Source: Desertimonas sp963772825
Lineage (GTDB): Bacteria > Actinomycetota > Acidimicrobiia > Acidimicrobiales > Ilumatobacteraceae
Reading direction: 5' to 3'
DNA length: 64,000 nucleotides
NCBI GenBank assembly: GCA_963772825.1
Contig: CAVYYX010000017.1
Coordinates: 124,001-188,000, forward strand
Shown here piece after piece: positions 24,246 to 33,356 of this stretch. Each line of letters opens with the position of its first letter. The first letter of the stretch is position 1. A model generated the notes under the pieces. The model was not told the DNA's origin. It was given only the letters and a program-made list of their open reading frames with translations, and searched no databases. The translations under genes and the position numbers were made by a program.

Positions 24246-24291
24246 CGAGCCGATCGTACGGGAGAGACTCGGCGGGGTGAAATACGACTAC

Positions 24292-24324
24292 TCCGATCGG
24301 AATTGTGTGAATTTGCGCTAAGGT
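24292..24324 (+). promoter_or_regulatory. cysD promoter region with palindromic operator candidate
   Basis: The perfect palindrome TCCGATCGGA (24292-24301) lies where a -35 box should be, 17 nt before TAAGGT (24319-24324). The cysD ATG follows TAAGGT by 7 nt, so a leaderless transcript is likely. The palindrome may bind a sulfur-responsive regulator; which one is unknown. Confidence 0.45.
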
Positions 24325-24331
24325 CGCCGCG

Positions 24332-25237
24332 ATGGCGACGACGACGGTGCCCACGACCCGCCTCGAAGACGAAGCGATCACCATCATCCGCGAGATCGCC
24401 GCCGAGTGTGAGCGCCCGGTGCTGCTGTTCTCCGGGGGCAAGGACTCCGTCGTGATGCTGCACCTCGCCCAGCGGGCGTTCTACCCGGCGCGGATCCCGT
24501 TCCCCGTGATGCACGTCGACACGGGACACAACTTCGAAGAGGTCATCGAGTTCCGCGACCGAACGGTCAAGCAGTTCGAGGTCGACTTGATCGTCGCCTC
24601 CGTCCAGGAATCGATCGACCGCGGTCGGGCACGCGACGTCACCGGCTTCGGTTCGTCACGGAACAGGCTGCAGACGGTCACGTTGCTCGATGCCATCACC
24701 GAGCACCGCTTCGACGCCGTGTTCGGCGGAGCGCGCCGCGACGAAGAACGGGCCAGGGCGAAGGAGCGAGTCGTATCGCATCGCGACGAGTTCGGCCAGT
24801 GGGACCCGAAGAACCAGCGTCCCGAACTGTGGGGGCTGTACAACACGCAGTCGCACCGTGGCGAGCACGTCCGTGTGTTCCCGCTCTCGAACTGGACGGA
24901 GCTCGACGTGTGGCGGTTCGTCGCCGAGCGTGACGTCGAGCTGCCGCCGCTGTACTACGCCCACGAGCGTGAGGTGTTCCGTCGTGACGGGATGCTGATG
25001 GCGGTGCACTCCTACGTGGCCCGCCGCCCGACCGAGATTCCATTCACGCAAACGGTGCGCTTCCGCACGATCGGGGATGCCACGTGCACGGCAGCCGTCG
25101 AGTCGTCCGCGGCGACGGTGGCCGACATCCTCGCCGAGACGGCCGTCGCCCGGCTCACCGAGCGTGGAGCCACTCGCGCCGACGACCGCATCTCCGAGGC
25201 CGGCATGGAGGATCGCAAGCGGCAGGGCTATTTCTGA
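24332..25237 (+). CDS. cysD: Sulfate adenylyltransferase subunit 2 (ATP sulfurylase small subunit)
   Basis: This 301-residue enzyme makes adenylyl sulfate from ATP and sulfate, together with the CysN GTPase. The PP-loop motif LLFSGGKDSVVMLHL (Ser34-Ser39), VMHVDTGHNFEEVIEFRD, FDAVFGGARRDEERARAKE and the C-terminal KRQGYF are diagnostic. The stop overlaps the cysN start (TGATG), as in other cysDNC operons. Likely regulated by sulfur supply through the upstream palindrome. Confidence 0.96.
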   Translation: MATTTVPTTRLEDEAITIIREIAAECERPVLLFSGGKDSVVMLHLAQRAFYPARIPFPVMHVDTGHNFEEVIEFRDRTVKQFEVDLIVASVQESIDRGRARDVTGFGSSRNRLQTVTLLDAITEHRFDAVFGGARRDEERARAKERVVSHRDEFGQWDPKNQRPELWGLYNTQSHRGEHVRVFPLSNWTELDVWRFVAERDVELPPLYYAHEREVFRRDGMLMAVHSYVARRPTEIPFTQTVRFRTIGDATCTAAVESSAATVADILAETAVARLTERGATRADDRISEAGMEDRKRQGYF

Positions 25238-26556
25238 TGACGGTGATCGACGCGACGGCCGCCGCGTCGATCGGCGCCGATGACGGCGCACTACCCCGGG
25301 CACCGCTCCACTTCGCCACCGTCGGCAGCGTCGACGACGGCAAGTCGACGCTGATCGGTCGTCTGCTGCACGACTCCAAGTCGATCTTCGAGGACCAGCT
25401 CGAGCACATCGAGGCAGTCAGCAGGCGCCGCGGCAACGACTACGTCGATCTCGCCCTGCTGACCGACGGACTGCGGGCCGAGCGCGAGCAAGGGATCACG
25501 ATCGACGTCGCCTACCGCTACTTCTCGACCCCTCGCCGCAGCTTCGTCATCGCCGACTGCCCGGGGCACACCCAGTACACGCGCAACATGATCACCGGCG
25601 TGTCACGCGCCGACTTGGCCATCATCCTCGTCGACGCTCGACACGGCATCGTCGAGCAGACTCGCCGGCACACCCTGCTCACGTCGCTCCTGCGGGTCCC
25701 GCACCTCGTCGTCGCCGTCAACAAGATGGATCTCGTCGATCATCAGCAGCGGCGCTTCGACGAGATCCGTGACGACTTCGAAGGTCATCTCGCGGCCCTC
25801 GACGCGCACCTCAACGCTGTGACATTCATCCCCATGTGCGCGCTCGCCGGGGACAACGTCGTCGAGCGCTCTGCGCCGATGAGTTGGTACTCCGGGCCGA
25901 CGTTGCTCGCCCACCTCGAGGCGGTGGATGCCAACGACGACCGTGATGTACCGGCGCGGTTCCCGGTGCAGTACGTGATCCGCCCGCAGCGCGCCGAGCA
26001 CCGCGACTACCGCGGCTACGCCGGCACGTTGGCCGCCGGAACGCTGCGCACCGGCGACGCGGTCGTCGTCCTTCCCGCTGGTACTCCGTCCACCGTGGCG
26101 GCGATCGACACCGCAGACGGCCCGGTCGAGGAGGCGACTCAAGGTCGCGCCGTCACCCTCGTACTCGGCGACGACGTCGACGTGTCGCGAGGTGACGTGA
26201 TCGTTGCCGCTACCGACGTGCCGGTGCCGCGCAACGAGCTGACGGCGTCGTTGGCCTGGCTCGACGCCAGCGCCCCACTTGCAGCACGTCAGACCTACAC
26301 GCTCAAGCACACGACCAGGTCGGTGCGCGCCGTGGTCACCGAGATCGGCCATCGCATCGACATCGAGCACTTCGGGGCGCGGCGCCCCGCCGACCGATTG
26401 GCCGTCAACGAGGTTGGCGTCGTCACGCTGCGTACGACGCAGCCGGTGGTCGTCGACGACTATCGGCGGAGCCGCTCGACAGGCAGCTTCGTGCTCATCG
26501 ACGAGCTGACCAATCAGACCGTCGCTGCTGGCATGGTCCACCTCGAACTGCCATGA
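25237..26556 (+). CDS. cysN: Sulfate adenylyltransferase subunit 1 (GTPase)
   Basis: This 439-residue translation-factor-type GTPase drives ATP sulfurylase. G-motifs are GSVDDGKST (30-38), REQGITIDVAYRYF (G2), ADCPGHTQYTRNM (G3) and VNKMDLVD (G4), followed by two beta-barrel domains ending with TGSFVLIDELTNQTVAAGM. It is not fused to the APS kinase: CysC is encoded separately by the next gene, which overlaps by 4 bp. The start ATG 25237 shares one base with the cysD stop. Confidence 0.96.
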   Translation: MTVIDATAAASIGADDGALPRAPLHFATVGSVDDGKSTLIGRLLHDSKSIFEDQLEHIEAVSRRRGNDYVDLALLTDGLRAEREQGITIDVAYRYFSTPRRSFVIADCPGHTQYTRNMITGVSRADLAIILVDARHGIVEQTRRHTLLTSLLRVPHLVVAVNKMDLVDHQQRRFDEIRDDFEGHLAALDAHLNAVTFIPMCALAGDNVVERSAPMSWYSGPTLLAHLEAVDANDDRDVPARFPVQYVIRPQRAEHRDYRGYAGTLAAGTLRTGDAVVVLPAGTPSTVAAIDTADGPVEEATQGRAVTLVLGDDVDVSRGDVIVAATDVPVPRNELTASLAWLDASAPLAARQTYTLKHTTRSVRAVVTEIGHRIDIEHFGARRPADRLAVNEVGVVTLRTTQPVVVDDYRRSRSTGSFVLIDELTNQTVAAGMVHLELP

Positions 26557-27131
26557 GCCTGAGTCACCTCACGTGGCACGCCGCGACCGTCGACCGGGCG
26601 ACCCGGTGGGAGCGTCATGGGCTTGCTGGCGCAACCGTCTGGTTCACCGGGCTGTCGGGTTCGGGTAAGTCGACGCTCGCCGATGGGGTGGCCGTCGGTC
26701 TGCTCGAGCTCGGCCGCCCGGCCTACGTGCTCGACGGCGACAACGTCCGTCACGGACTCAACTCCGACCTCGACTTCTCGCCGTCCGACCGCACCGAGAA
26801 CGTCAGGCGGATCGGCGAGGTCGCCGCCCTGATGGCCGATGCCGGGCTCACCGTGCTCGTCCCGGTGATCAGCCCGTACCGCGTCGACCGCGACCGCGCC
26901 CGCATTGCGCACGAGGCGAGCGGCCTGCGATTCGTCGAGGTGTTCGTCGACACGCCGCTGGCGGTGTGCGAAGAGCGCGATCCGAAGGGTCTGTACGCCA
27001 AGGCCCGTGCCGGCGAGCTGATCGGAATGACGGGGATCGATGCCCCCTACGAGCCGCCGCCGTCGGCGGAGCTGACAGTCCGCGTCGACGACCCGAGCGA
27101 TCCGGTCGCCACCATCCTGGCCATGCTCTGA
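26553..27131 (+). CDS. cysC: Adenylylsulfate (APS) kinase
   Basis: This 192-residue kinase phosphorylates APS to PAPS. The P-loop is WFTGLSGSGKSTLAD (33-41 core), with VLDGDNVRHGLNSDLDFS, RTENVRRIGEVAALMADAG and FVEVFVDTPLAVCEERDPKGLY, all diagnostic. Having PAPS formation means the sulfate may go to PAPS reductase or to sulfotransferases; no reductase or sulfate transporter is present in the window. It overlaps cysN by 4 bp. Confidence 0.96.
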   Translation: MSLSHLTWHAATVDRATRWERHGLAGATVWFTGLSGSGKSTLADGVAVGLLELGRPAYVLDGDNVRHGLNSDLDFSPSDRTENVRRIGEVAALMADAGLTVLVPVISPYRVDRDRARIAHEASGLRFVEVFVDTPLAVCEERDPKGLYAKARAGELIGMTGIDAPYEPPPSAELTVRVDDPSDPVATILAML

Positions 27132-27146
27132 CCGTAGGCTGCGCCG

Positions 27147-27557
27147 ATGACCGGGCCGGCTACCGAGGAACTCCTCGAGGCGGCGCGGGCCGCCCAGACG
27201 AACGCTCATGCCCCGTACTCGCACTTCTCGGTCGGGGCGGCGGTCCGCACGTCGACGGGTCACATCTTCTCCGGGAGCAACGTCGAGAACGTCTCGTTTC
27301 CCGAGGGGATCTGCGCCGAGGCGTCGGCGATCGGGGCGATGGTCACGGCGGGCGAGCGGACGATCGTCGAGGTGCTGACGATCGCCGACGGCGACGAGGT
27401 CACGACGTGTTGCGGCGGCTGCCGTCAGCGCCTCGCCGAGTTCGCCGCCCCGGAGACTCCCGTACATGCCGCCGGCCCAGACGGCATCCGCCGCTCTTTC
27501 ACCCTCGGCGAACTGCTCCCCGCCGCCTTCGGCCCCGAGCACCTCCCACCCCCCTGA
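27147..27557 (+). CDS. cdd: Cytidine deaminase
   Basis: This 136-residue zinc enzyme of pyrimidine salvage deaminates cytidine and deoxycytidine. It shows NAHAPYSHFSVGAAVRT, the zinc/catalytic motif GICAEASAIGAM (Cys56, Glu58) and TCCGGCRQRLAEF (Cys89 and Cys92). The ATG lies 6 nt after TAGGCT (27135-27140), so it seems to have its own leaderless promoter although it is only 15 nt past cysC. Confidence 0.94.
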   Translation: MTGPATEELLEAARAAQTNAHAPYSHFSVGAAVRTSTGHIFSGSNVENVSFPEGICAEASAIGAMVTAGERTIVEVLTIADGDEVTTCCGGCRQRLAEFAAPETPVHAAGPDGIRRSFTLGELLPAAFGPEHLPPP

Positions 27558-27603
27558 GTGGTTCGATCGGGAACCGCTGGGGGGCGGGCGGTGTAGGAGG
27601 GGC

Positions 27604-28104
27604 ATGAGGAAACTGCTTGCGTTCATCGCCGTCGCCCTCGGCCTCGCCGTGGCGATGCCGGCCACATCCTCGGCCGGCGGGTGGGTCGTCGTGTCCCTCG
27701 ACTCGCTGCCCGCCGTCCACGCCGGCGAGGACACCGAGGTCGGGTTCACCGTCCTCCGTCACGGCGCGACCCCCGAGGAGGCCGATGACCTCGCCGTCGT
27801 CGTGAGAGGGCAGAACGGGGCTTACCACCGCTTCGAAGCCACGCAGCAGGGTGTGGCCGGCCACTACGTCGCGACGGTCACGCTGCCCGACGAAGGTGCC
27901 TACCGCTGGGAGGTGACCGGCACGTTCGTGCCCGCCGACCTTGGCACGCTCGACGTCACTGCGGCTGCCGGCGGCGGGTCCTCGTGGGCGTGGAACATCG
28001 TGCAATGGGGGAGCGCGACGCTCGCCGTGGCGATGGCCTCGCTCGCCGCCGTCGACATCCGTCGTCACCGCAGACAACGAGCCGCAGCTCCCGCCTCGGC
28101 GTGA
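27604..28104 (+). CDS. Secreted/membrane FixH-YtkA-like beta-sandwich protein
   Basis: This 166-residue protein has an N-terminal signal peptide (LLAFIAVALGLAVAMPATSSA), an Ig-like domain with VHAGEDTEVGFTVLRHG and YVATVTLPDEGAYRWEVTG of the YtkA/FixH type, and a C-terminal membrane helix (IVQWGSATLAVAMASLAAV) with a basic end. Such domains occur in copper or cytochrome-oxidase assembly proteins. The ATG is preceded by AGGAGGGGC. A c-type cytochrome gene starts at its stop, so a role in respiratory electron transfer or metal handling outside the membrane is inferred. Confidence 0.72.
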   Translation: MRKLLAFIAVALGLAVAMPATSSAGGWVVVSLDSLPAVHAGEDTEVGFTVLRHGATPEEADDLAVVVRGQNGAYHRFEATQQGVAGHYVATVTLPDEGAYRWEVTGTFVPADLGTLDVTAAAGGGSSWAWNIVQWGSATLAVAMASLAAVDIRRHRRQRAAAPASA

Positions 28105-28109
28105 CGCGG

Positions 28110-28503
28110 ATGCGTCGCAGCGCGCTCTACGCAACCGTTGCGGTCGCCGCTGCCGTCATGTCGATCGTCGCTGCCGCAGCGCGCCCTGAAACCGGCGGCG
28201 GCGCCGCCGCCCTCGACGGAGCGTCGCTGTTCCGCGCCAAGGGGTGCGCCACCTGCCACGACGGCCCGACCGGGCCTTCGCTCACCGGCGTCGGGCCGTC
28301 GCTCGCTGACGCTGCCGTCGTGGGCCGGCGACCGCATCGACGGTGTCTCGGCGCAGGACTACCTGGAACAGTCGGTGCGTAGCCCGTCGGCGTTCATCTC
28401 ACCGGAGTACCGATCGAGCGGTGGCCCGAGCGTCGGGATGCCACTGCTCCAGCTGTCCGACGACGAGATCGACAGGCTCGTCGACTACCTCCTGACGCGC
28501 TGA
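28110..28503 (+). pseudogene. Small secreted c-type cytochrome, with one frameshift
   Basis: An N-terminal signal anchor (YATVAVAAAVMSIVAAAA) is followed by SLFRAKGCATCHDGPTGPSL, the heme c site (Cys46, Cys49, His50). After a one-base shift near 28318 the second frame gives WAGDRIDGVSAQDYLEQSV and SSGGPSVGMPLLQLSDDEI, with the Met ligand, ending DRLVDYLLTR. Together they form a normal class I cytochrome of about 130 residues, so the shift may be a sequence error (GTCGTGGGCC context). GTG 28101 is an alternative start that overlaps the upstream stop. Confidence 0.72.
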
Positions 28504-28505
28504 CG

Positions 28506-29084
28506 GTGGGCGCGATCGACTAGGACGGACGCATCGACGACGATGAACCAGCACTCGTCCGGCAGGCTCAGGGAGGCGATGCCGACGCCTTCGGCGGCCT
28601 CGTCGCTCGTCATCGACGTAGCGCGCTCCGCGTCGCCACGGTGGTGCTCGGCGATGCCTCCGACGCCGACGACGCCGTGCAACTGGCGAGCGAGCGAGCA
28701 TGGCGGGCGATCGCCACGGTCGATCCGCAGCGCGGCTTCCGATCGTGGTTCCTGCGCATCGTCGCCAACTCGGCTCGCAATCAACGACGGGCGCGCTGGC
28801 GGCGGCACCGCGCCGAGTTGCGCGTCGCCAACCGGTCGGTCGGTGACGCCACCGACGCCGCCGACCTCGTCACCGCCGACGAGCGCGAGGTCGTTGTCGC
28901 TGCGCTCAACCGCCTCGACGCCATGGAGCGTCTGGTGATCGCCCTGCGCCACTTCGAACAACTCACCGAGCTGGAGATGGCCGATGTGCTCGACTGCCCC
29001 ACCGGCACCGTGAAGTCCCGGTTGTCGCGGGCGATGTCACGATTGCGCATCGAGCTGACGATGGAGGTGTTCGGCGATGGCTGA
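28506..29084 (+). CDS. ECF RNA polymerase sigma factor with an in-frame TAG near its start
   Basis: Region 2 (DDDEPALVRQAQGGDADAF, VVLGDASDADDAVQLASERA, WFLRIVANSARNQRR) and region 4 (RLDAMERLVIALRHFE, LTELEMADVLDCPTGTVKSR) are complete for an ECF sigma factor. The only in-frame start upstream of region 2 is GTG 28506, 2 nt past the cytochrome stop, but the sixth codon is TAG (28521-28523). From GTG 28641 a 147-residue product lacking half of region 2 could be made. A base error, a decayed gene or readthrough would all explain it. The next gene overlaps by 8 bp and probably encodes its membrane partner. Confidence 0.7.
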
Positions 29085-29781
29085 CGTGCAGCTCGACGAC
29101 GACCGTCTCGCCGCCGTGCTGGCGAGCGTCGGCGAGCATCTCGTCGTCGACGCGACGACTCCACCCTCGGTGGTCGCGACCGCGCCGATCGGTACCCACG
29201 GACGGTCGTGGCGCCGGCCATTGCTCGTCGCCGCCGTGGCACTCGCCGTCGTCGCTGGGGCGATCGTGGCGGTTGCCCCAGCGCGGCGCGTCGTCAGCGG
29301 TTGGCTGGGAATCGGGCGCATCGAGGTCGAGGTCGACCGATCGGCGGATCCGACAGGACTGCCGGCGTTCAGCGAGCCGGCCACGCCGATCGATCGGGCA
29401 CTGGTCGATGACGTCTTGGGCCAGGCGATGCCGGCGATCGATGGCAGCGATCTCGGGGCACCGAACCGCTGGTGGACCTTGCCGGAAGGTGGCGTGCTCG
29501 CCAGCTGGACCGACAGCGACGCCACGTTGTGGGTCGTCGAGAGCGACTTCGGCGGTGAGTTTCTGAAGAAGGTGGCGAGTGGCGCCGACGTCGTCACCGA
29601 GCTTCGAGACCTCGGCGACGGTGGCGTGGCGATCACCGGGGCGCACCTCATGCAGACGCCGCATCGGCGGGTCAGGGCCGACAACGTGGTGATCTGGACC
29701 GACGGCGAGCTGACCTTCCGTCTCGACGGCGCCGCCGACGTCGACGAGCTCGTCGAGCTCGCCCACCAGCTCGCGACCTGA
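29077..29781 (+). CDS. Single-pass membrane protein, probable partner (anti-sigma) of the ECF sigma factor
   Basis: This 234-residue protein has a short cytoplasmic N-terminus (about 45 residues), one membrane helix (LLVAAVALAVVAGAIVAVAP) and an extracytoplasmic domain of about 160 residues containing GVLASWTDSDATLWVVES and VVIWTDGELTFRLDGAAD. I do not recognise a named domain; the layout resembles ECF anti-sigma factors with an outer sensor. The ATG overlaps the sigma stop by 8 bp, the usual coupling of a sigma/anti-sigma pair. No zinc anti-sigma motif is visible. Confidence 0.62.
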   Translation: MADVQLDDDRLAAVLASVGEHLVVDATTPPSVVATAPIGTHGRSWRRPLLVAAVALAVVAGAIVAVAPARRVVSGWLGIGRIEVEVDRSADPTGLPAFSEPATPIDRALVDDVLGQAMPAIDGSDLGAPNRWWTLPEGGVLASWTDSDATLWVVESDFGGEFLKKVASGADVVTELRDLGDGGVAITGAHLMQTPHRRVRADNVVIWTDGELTFRLDGAADVDELVELAHQLAT

Positions 29782-29801
29782 CCCGCCCGGGTGGGGACGG
29801 T

Positions 29802-29807
29802 TAGCGT
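29802..29807 (+). promoter_or_regulatory. Probable -10 box (TAGCGT) of the DUF1028 gene; leaderless start
   Basis: TAGCGT is followed by 7 nt and the ATG at 29815. The match to other TAnnnT-N6/7-ATG starts in this window is the main evidence; the -35 region is weak. Confidence 0.4.
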
Positions 29808-29814
29808 CGCGTCG

Positions 29815-30762
29815 ATGGGGCGACCGCGCGGCACGTACTCGATCGTCGCCTTCGATCCGGCGACTGGGGCGCACGGCGTCGCCGTCCAGTCGCACTGGTT
29901 CTCCGTCGGCTCGATGTGCCCCTGGGCCCGGCCAGGCGTGGGCGCCGTGGCCACGCAGTCGTTCGTCCAGCCGGCGTTCGGCCCCCGTGCGCTCGACGTG
30001 ATGGCTGGCGGCGCCGACGCTTCGGGCGCTCTGGAGGCCGTGCTCGCCGGCGACGACGTCACCTCGTTGCGCCAGGTCGGGATCGTCGACAGCCGCGGCG
30101 GGGTGGTGGCGCACACCGGCGACGGGTGCATCGCCGAGGCCGGGCACGTGCTCGGCGAGCACTGGTCGTGCCAGGCGAACATGATGGCGAGCGAGACGGT
30201 GCCGGCGGCGATGTCGGCTGCGTTCGGCGCCGCGACCGGCGACCTCGCGGCCCGCATGATGGCGGCGTTGGAAGCCGCCGAGCGGGCTGGTGGTGACGTC
30301 CGCGGTCGCCAGTCGGCGGCGCTGCTCGTCGTCCCGGCAGGCGGCGAGCCGTGGCAGACCACCGTCGACCTGCGCGTCGAGGACCACGACGACCCGCTCG
30401 CCGAGCTGCGCCGCCTGCTCACGCTGCAGCACGCCTACAGCCTCGCCGGTGAGGGTGACGAGCTGATGGCGACCGGCCGAGACGAGGACGCCGCGCAGTG
30501 CTATCTCCGGGCCGCCGAGCTTGCCCCGGATGCCGCTGAGCTCGCATTCTGGGCGGGTCTGGCGATGGCCCAGGCCGGCGATCTCGCCGGCGGTGCGGCG
30601 GCCGTCGAGCGCGTCGCGGCGATCCACCCGGGATGGCTGACGCTGCTCGAGCGCTTGCCAGCCGGGCTGGCTCCGTCGGCCCCCGCCATTCGAGCGGTAC
30701 TTGAGTCACATCGACTCAACAAATCTGCCGACAGCGTTGCTATCAGGACCCCCAACTCCTAG
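29815..30762 (+). CDS. DUF1028 family protein (Ntn-hydrolase-like) with a TPR-like C-terminus
   Basis: This 315-residue protein opens with TYSIVAFDPATGAHGVAVQS and contains GVGAVATQSFVQPAFGPRAL, GDGCIAEAGHVLGEHWSCQA and GGEPWQTTVDLRVEDHDDP, all characteristic of DUF1028, predicted members of the Ntn-hydrolase superfamily with unknown substrate. Residues from about 215 on (YSLAGEGDELMATGRDEDAA and similar helices) look like TPR repeats. The last 20 codons overlap the HAIR operator and promoter of dnaK. The protein is not clearly linked to the chaperone operon that follows. Confidence 0.82.
   Translation: MGRPRGTYSIVAFDPATGAHGVAVQSHWFSVGSMCPWARPGVGAVATQSFVQPAFGPRALDVMAGGADASGALEAVLAGDDVTSLRQVGIVDSRGGVVAHTGDGCIAEAGHVLGEHWSCQANMMASETVPAAMSAAFGAATGDLAARMMAALEAAERAGGDVRGRQSAALLVVPAGGEPWQTTVDLRVEDHDDPLAELRRLLTLQHAYSLAGEGDELMATGRDEDAAQCYLRAAELAPDAAELAFWAGLAMAQAGDLAGGAAAVERVAAIHPGWLTLLERLPAGLAPSAPAIRAVLESHRLNKSADSVAIRTPNS
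30700..30720 (+). promoter_or_regulatory. HAIR element (HspR operator) of the dnaK operon
   Basis: CTTGAGT-N7-ACTCAAC matches the HspR-associated inverted repeat (CTTGAGT-N7-ACTCAAG) with one mismatch. It lies 93 nt before the dnaK ATG and inside the 3' coding end of the DUF1028 gene. HspR is encoded as the last gene of the same operon, giving autoregulation. Confidence 0.88.
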
Positions 30763-30765
30763 GGT
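30737..30765 (+). promoter_or_regulatory. Probable dnaK promoter
   Basis: TTGCTA and TAGGGT are spaced by 17 nt, 17 nt downstream of the HAIR element. The same hexamer style (TTGnnn-17-TAnGGT) is found at the mannosidase locus and at 46291. A leader of about 40 nt with the SD AGGAGA precedes dnaK. Confidence 0.5.
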
Positions 30766-30812
30766 GGTGGACACTCCGTAGTCCGCACCATCACCCCAGG
30801 AGAACCTGCATC

Positions 30813-32684
<1,872 letters not shown>

Positions 32685-32787
32685 GCGAGCGAGTCTTCGA
32701 GCGAGCGAATCAGCAGTACGGCGCCTTTAGCTCAGTGGTGCACCGCCCGTCGCCCCAGACGATCGACCTCGTGGCCATGGTGCACCA

Positions 32788-33330
32788 ATGAGCGAGCAGT
32801 TCGACGATCTGCAACGCCTCGACGGTGCCGAGGGTGAGCTCGACGCGGGTCCGGACATCGCCGAGGAGTTCTGGGAGGGCGACGACGACGAAGCGCTCGC
32901 CGCCACGATCGACACCGAGATCCACGAGCTGGCCAACGAGCGGGACCAGTTCAAGGACATCGCCCAGCGTTTGCAGGCTGACTTCGACAACTACCGCAAG
33001 CGCACCACGACGCATCTCGCCACGGAGATCGATCGGGCCACCGGCCGCCTCGCCGCGGCACTGCTCCCGGTGCTCGATGCCGCCGAGTCGGCGTACGTCC
33101 AGCACCCCGACGAGATCGGGCCGCTGTTCAACCTGATGCTCGCCGAACTGCGCAAGCACGGGCTCGAGCCGATCGACCTGCTCGACAAACCGTTCGACCC
33201 CAACCTCGCCGACGCCGTCGCCCACGAACCCGGCGACGGCGGTGAGGCGGTCGTCGCCGAAGTGCTGCGCAGCGGTTACCTGTGGAACGGGCACACGCTG
33301 CGCCCCGCGATGGTGCGCACGCGAGACTGA
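32788..33330 (+). CDS. grpE: GrpE nucleotide exchange factor
   Basis: This 180-residue DnaK co-chaperone has an acidic N-terminus, a long helix ending RDQFKDIAQRLQADFDNYRK, ATGRLAAALLPVLDAAESA, and the beta-wing domain GEAVVAEVLRSGYLWNGHTLRPAMVRT. It follows dnaK by 103 nt. That gap contains a GAGCGAGCGA-rich stretch and a 28-nt sequence resembling the 5' half of a tRNA (32720-32747) but no gene. Confidence 0.95.
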   Translation: MSEQFDDLQRLDGAEGELDAGPDIAEEFWEGDDDEALAATIDTEIHELANERDQFKDIAQRLQADFDNYRKRTTTHLATEIDRATGRLAAALLPVLDAAESAYVQHPDEIGPLFNLMLAELRKHGLEPIDLLDKPFDPNLADAVAHEPGDGGEAVVAEVLRSGYLWNGHTLRPAMVRTRD

Positions 33331-33356
33331 TCGAGGTGCGCAGGGGGCGCCGATAG

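Noticed and set aside
28963..30627. A 554-codon open frame on the minus strand
   Set aside because: It runs antisense to the sigma, anti-sigma and DUF1028 genes and crosses their boundaries. No recognisable domain; the + strand genes have clear motifs and overlaps.
30759..30790. A repeat A copy in front of dnaK, because of GGACACTCCG
   Set aside because: Only a 9-base similarity to the inner arm; no matching second arm within 100 bp.
32720..32747. A tRNA gene
   Set aside because: Only the 5' half pattern is present; no anticodon arm, T-arm or 3' acceptor can be found. Kept only as a low-interest observation.
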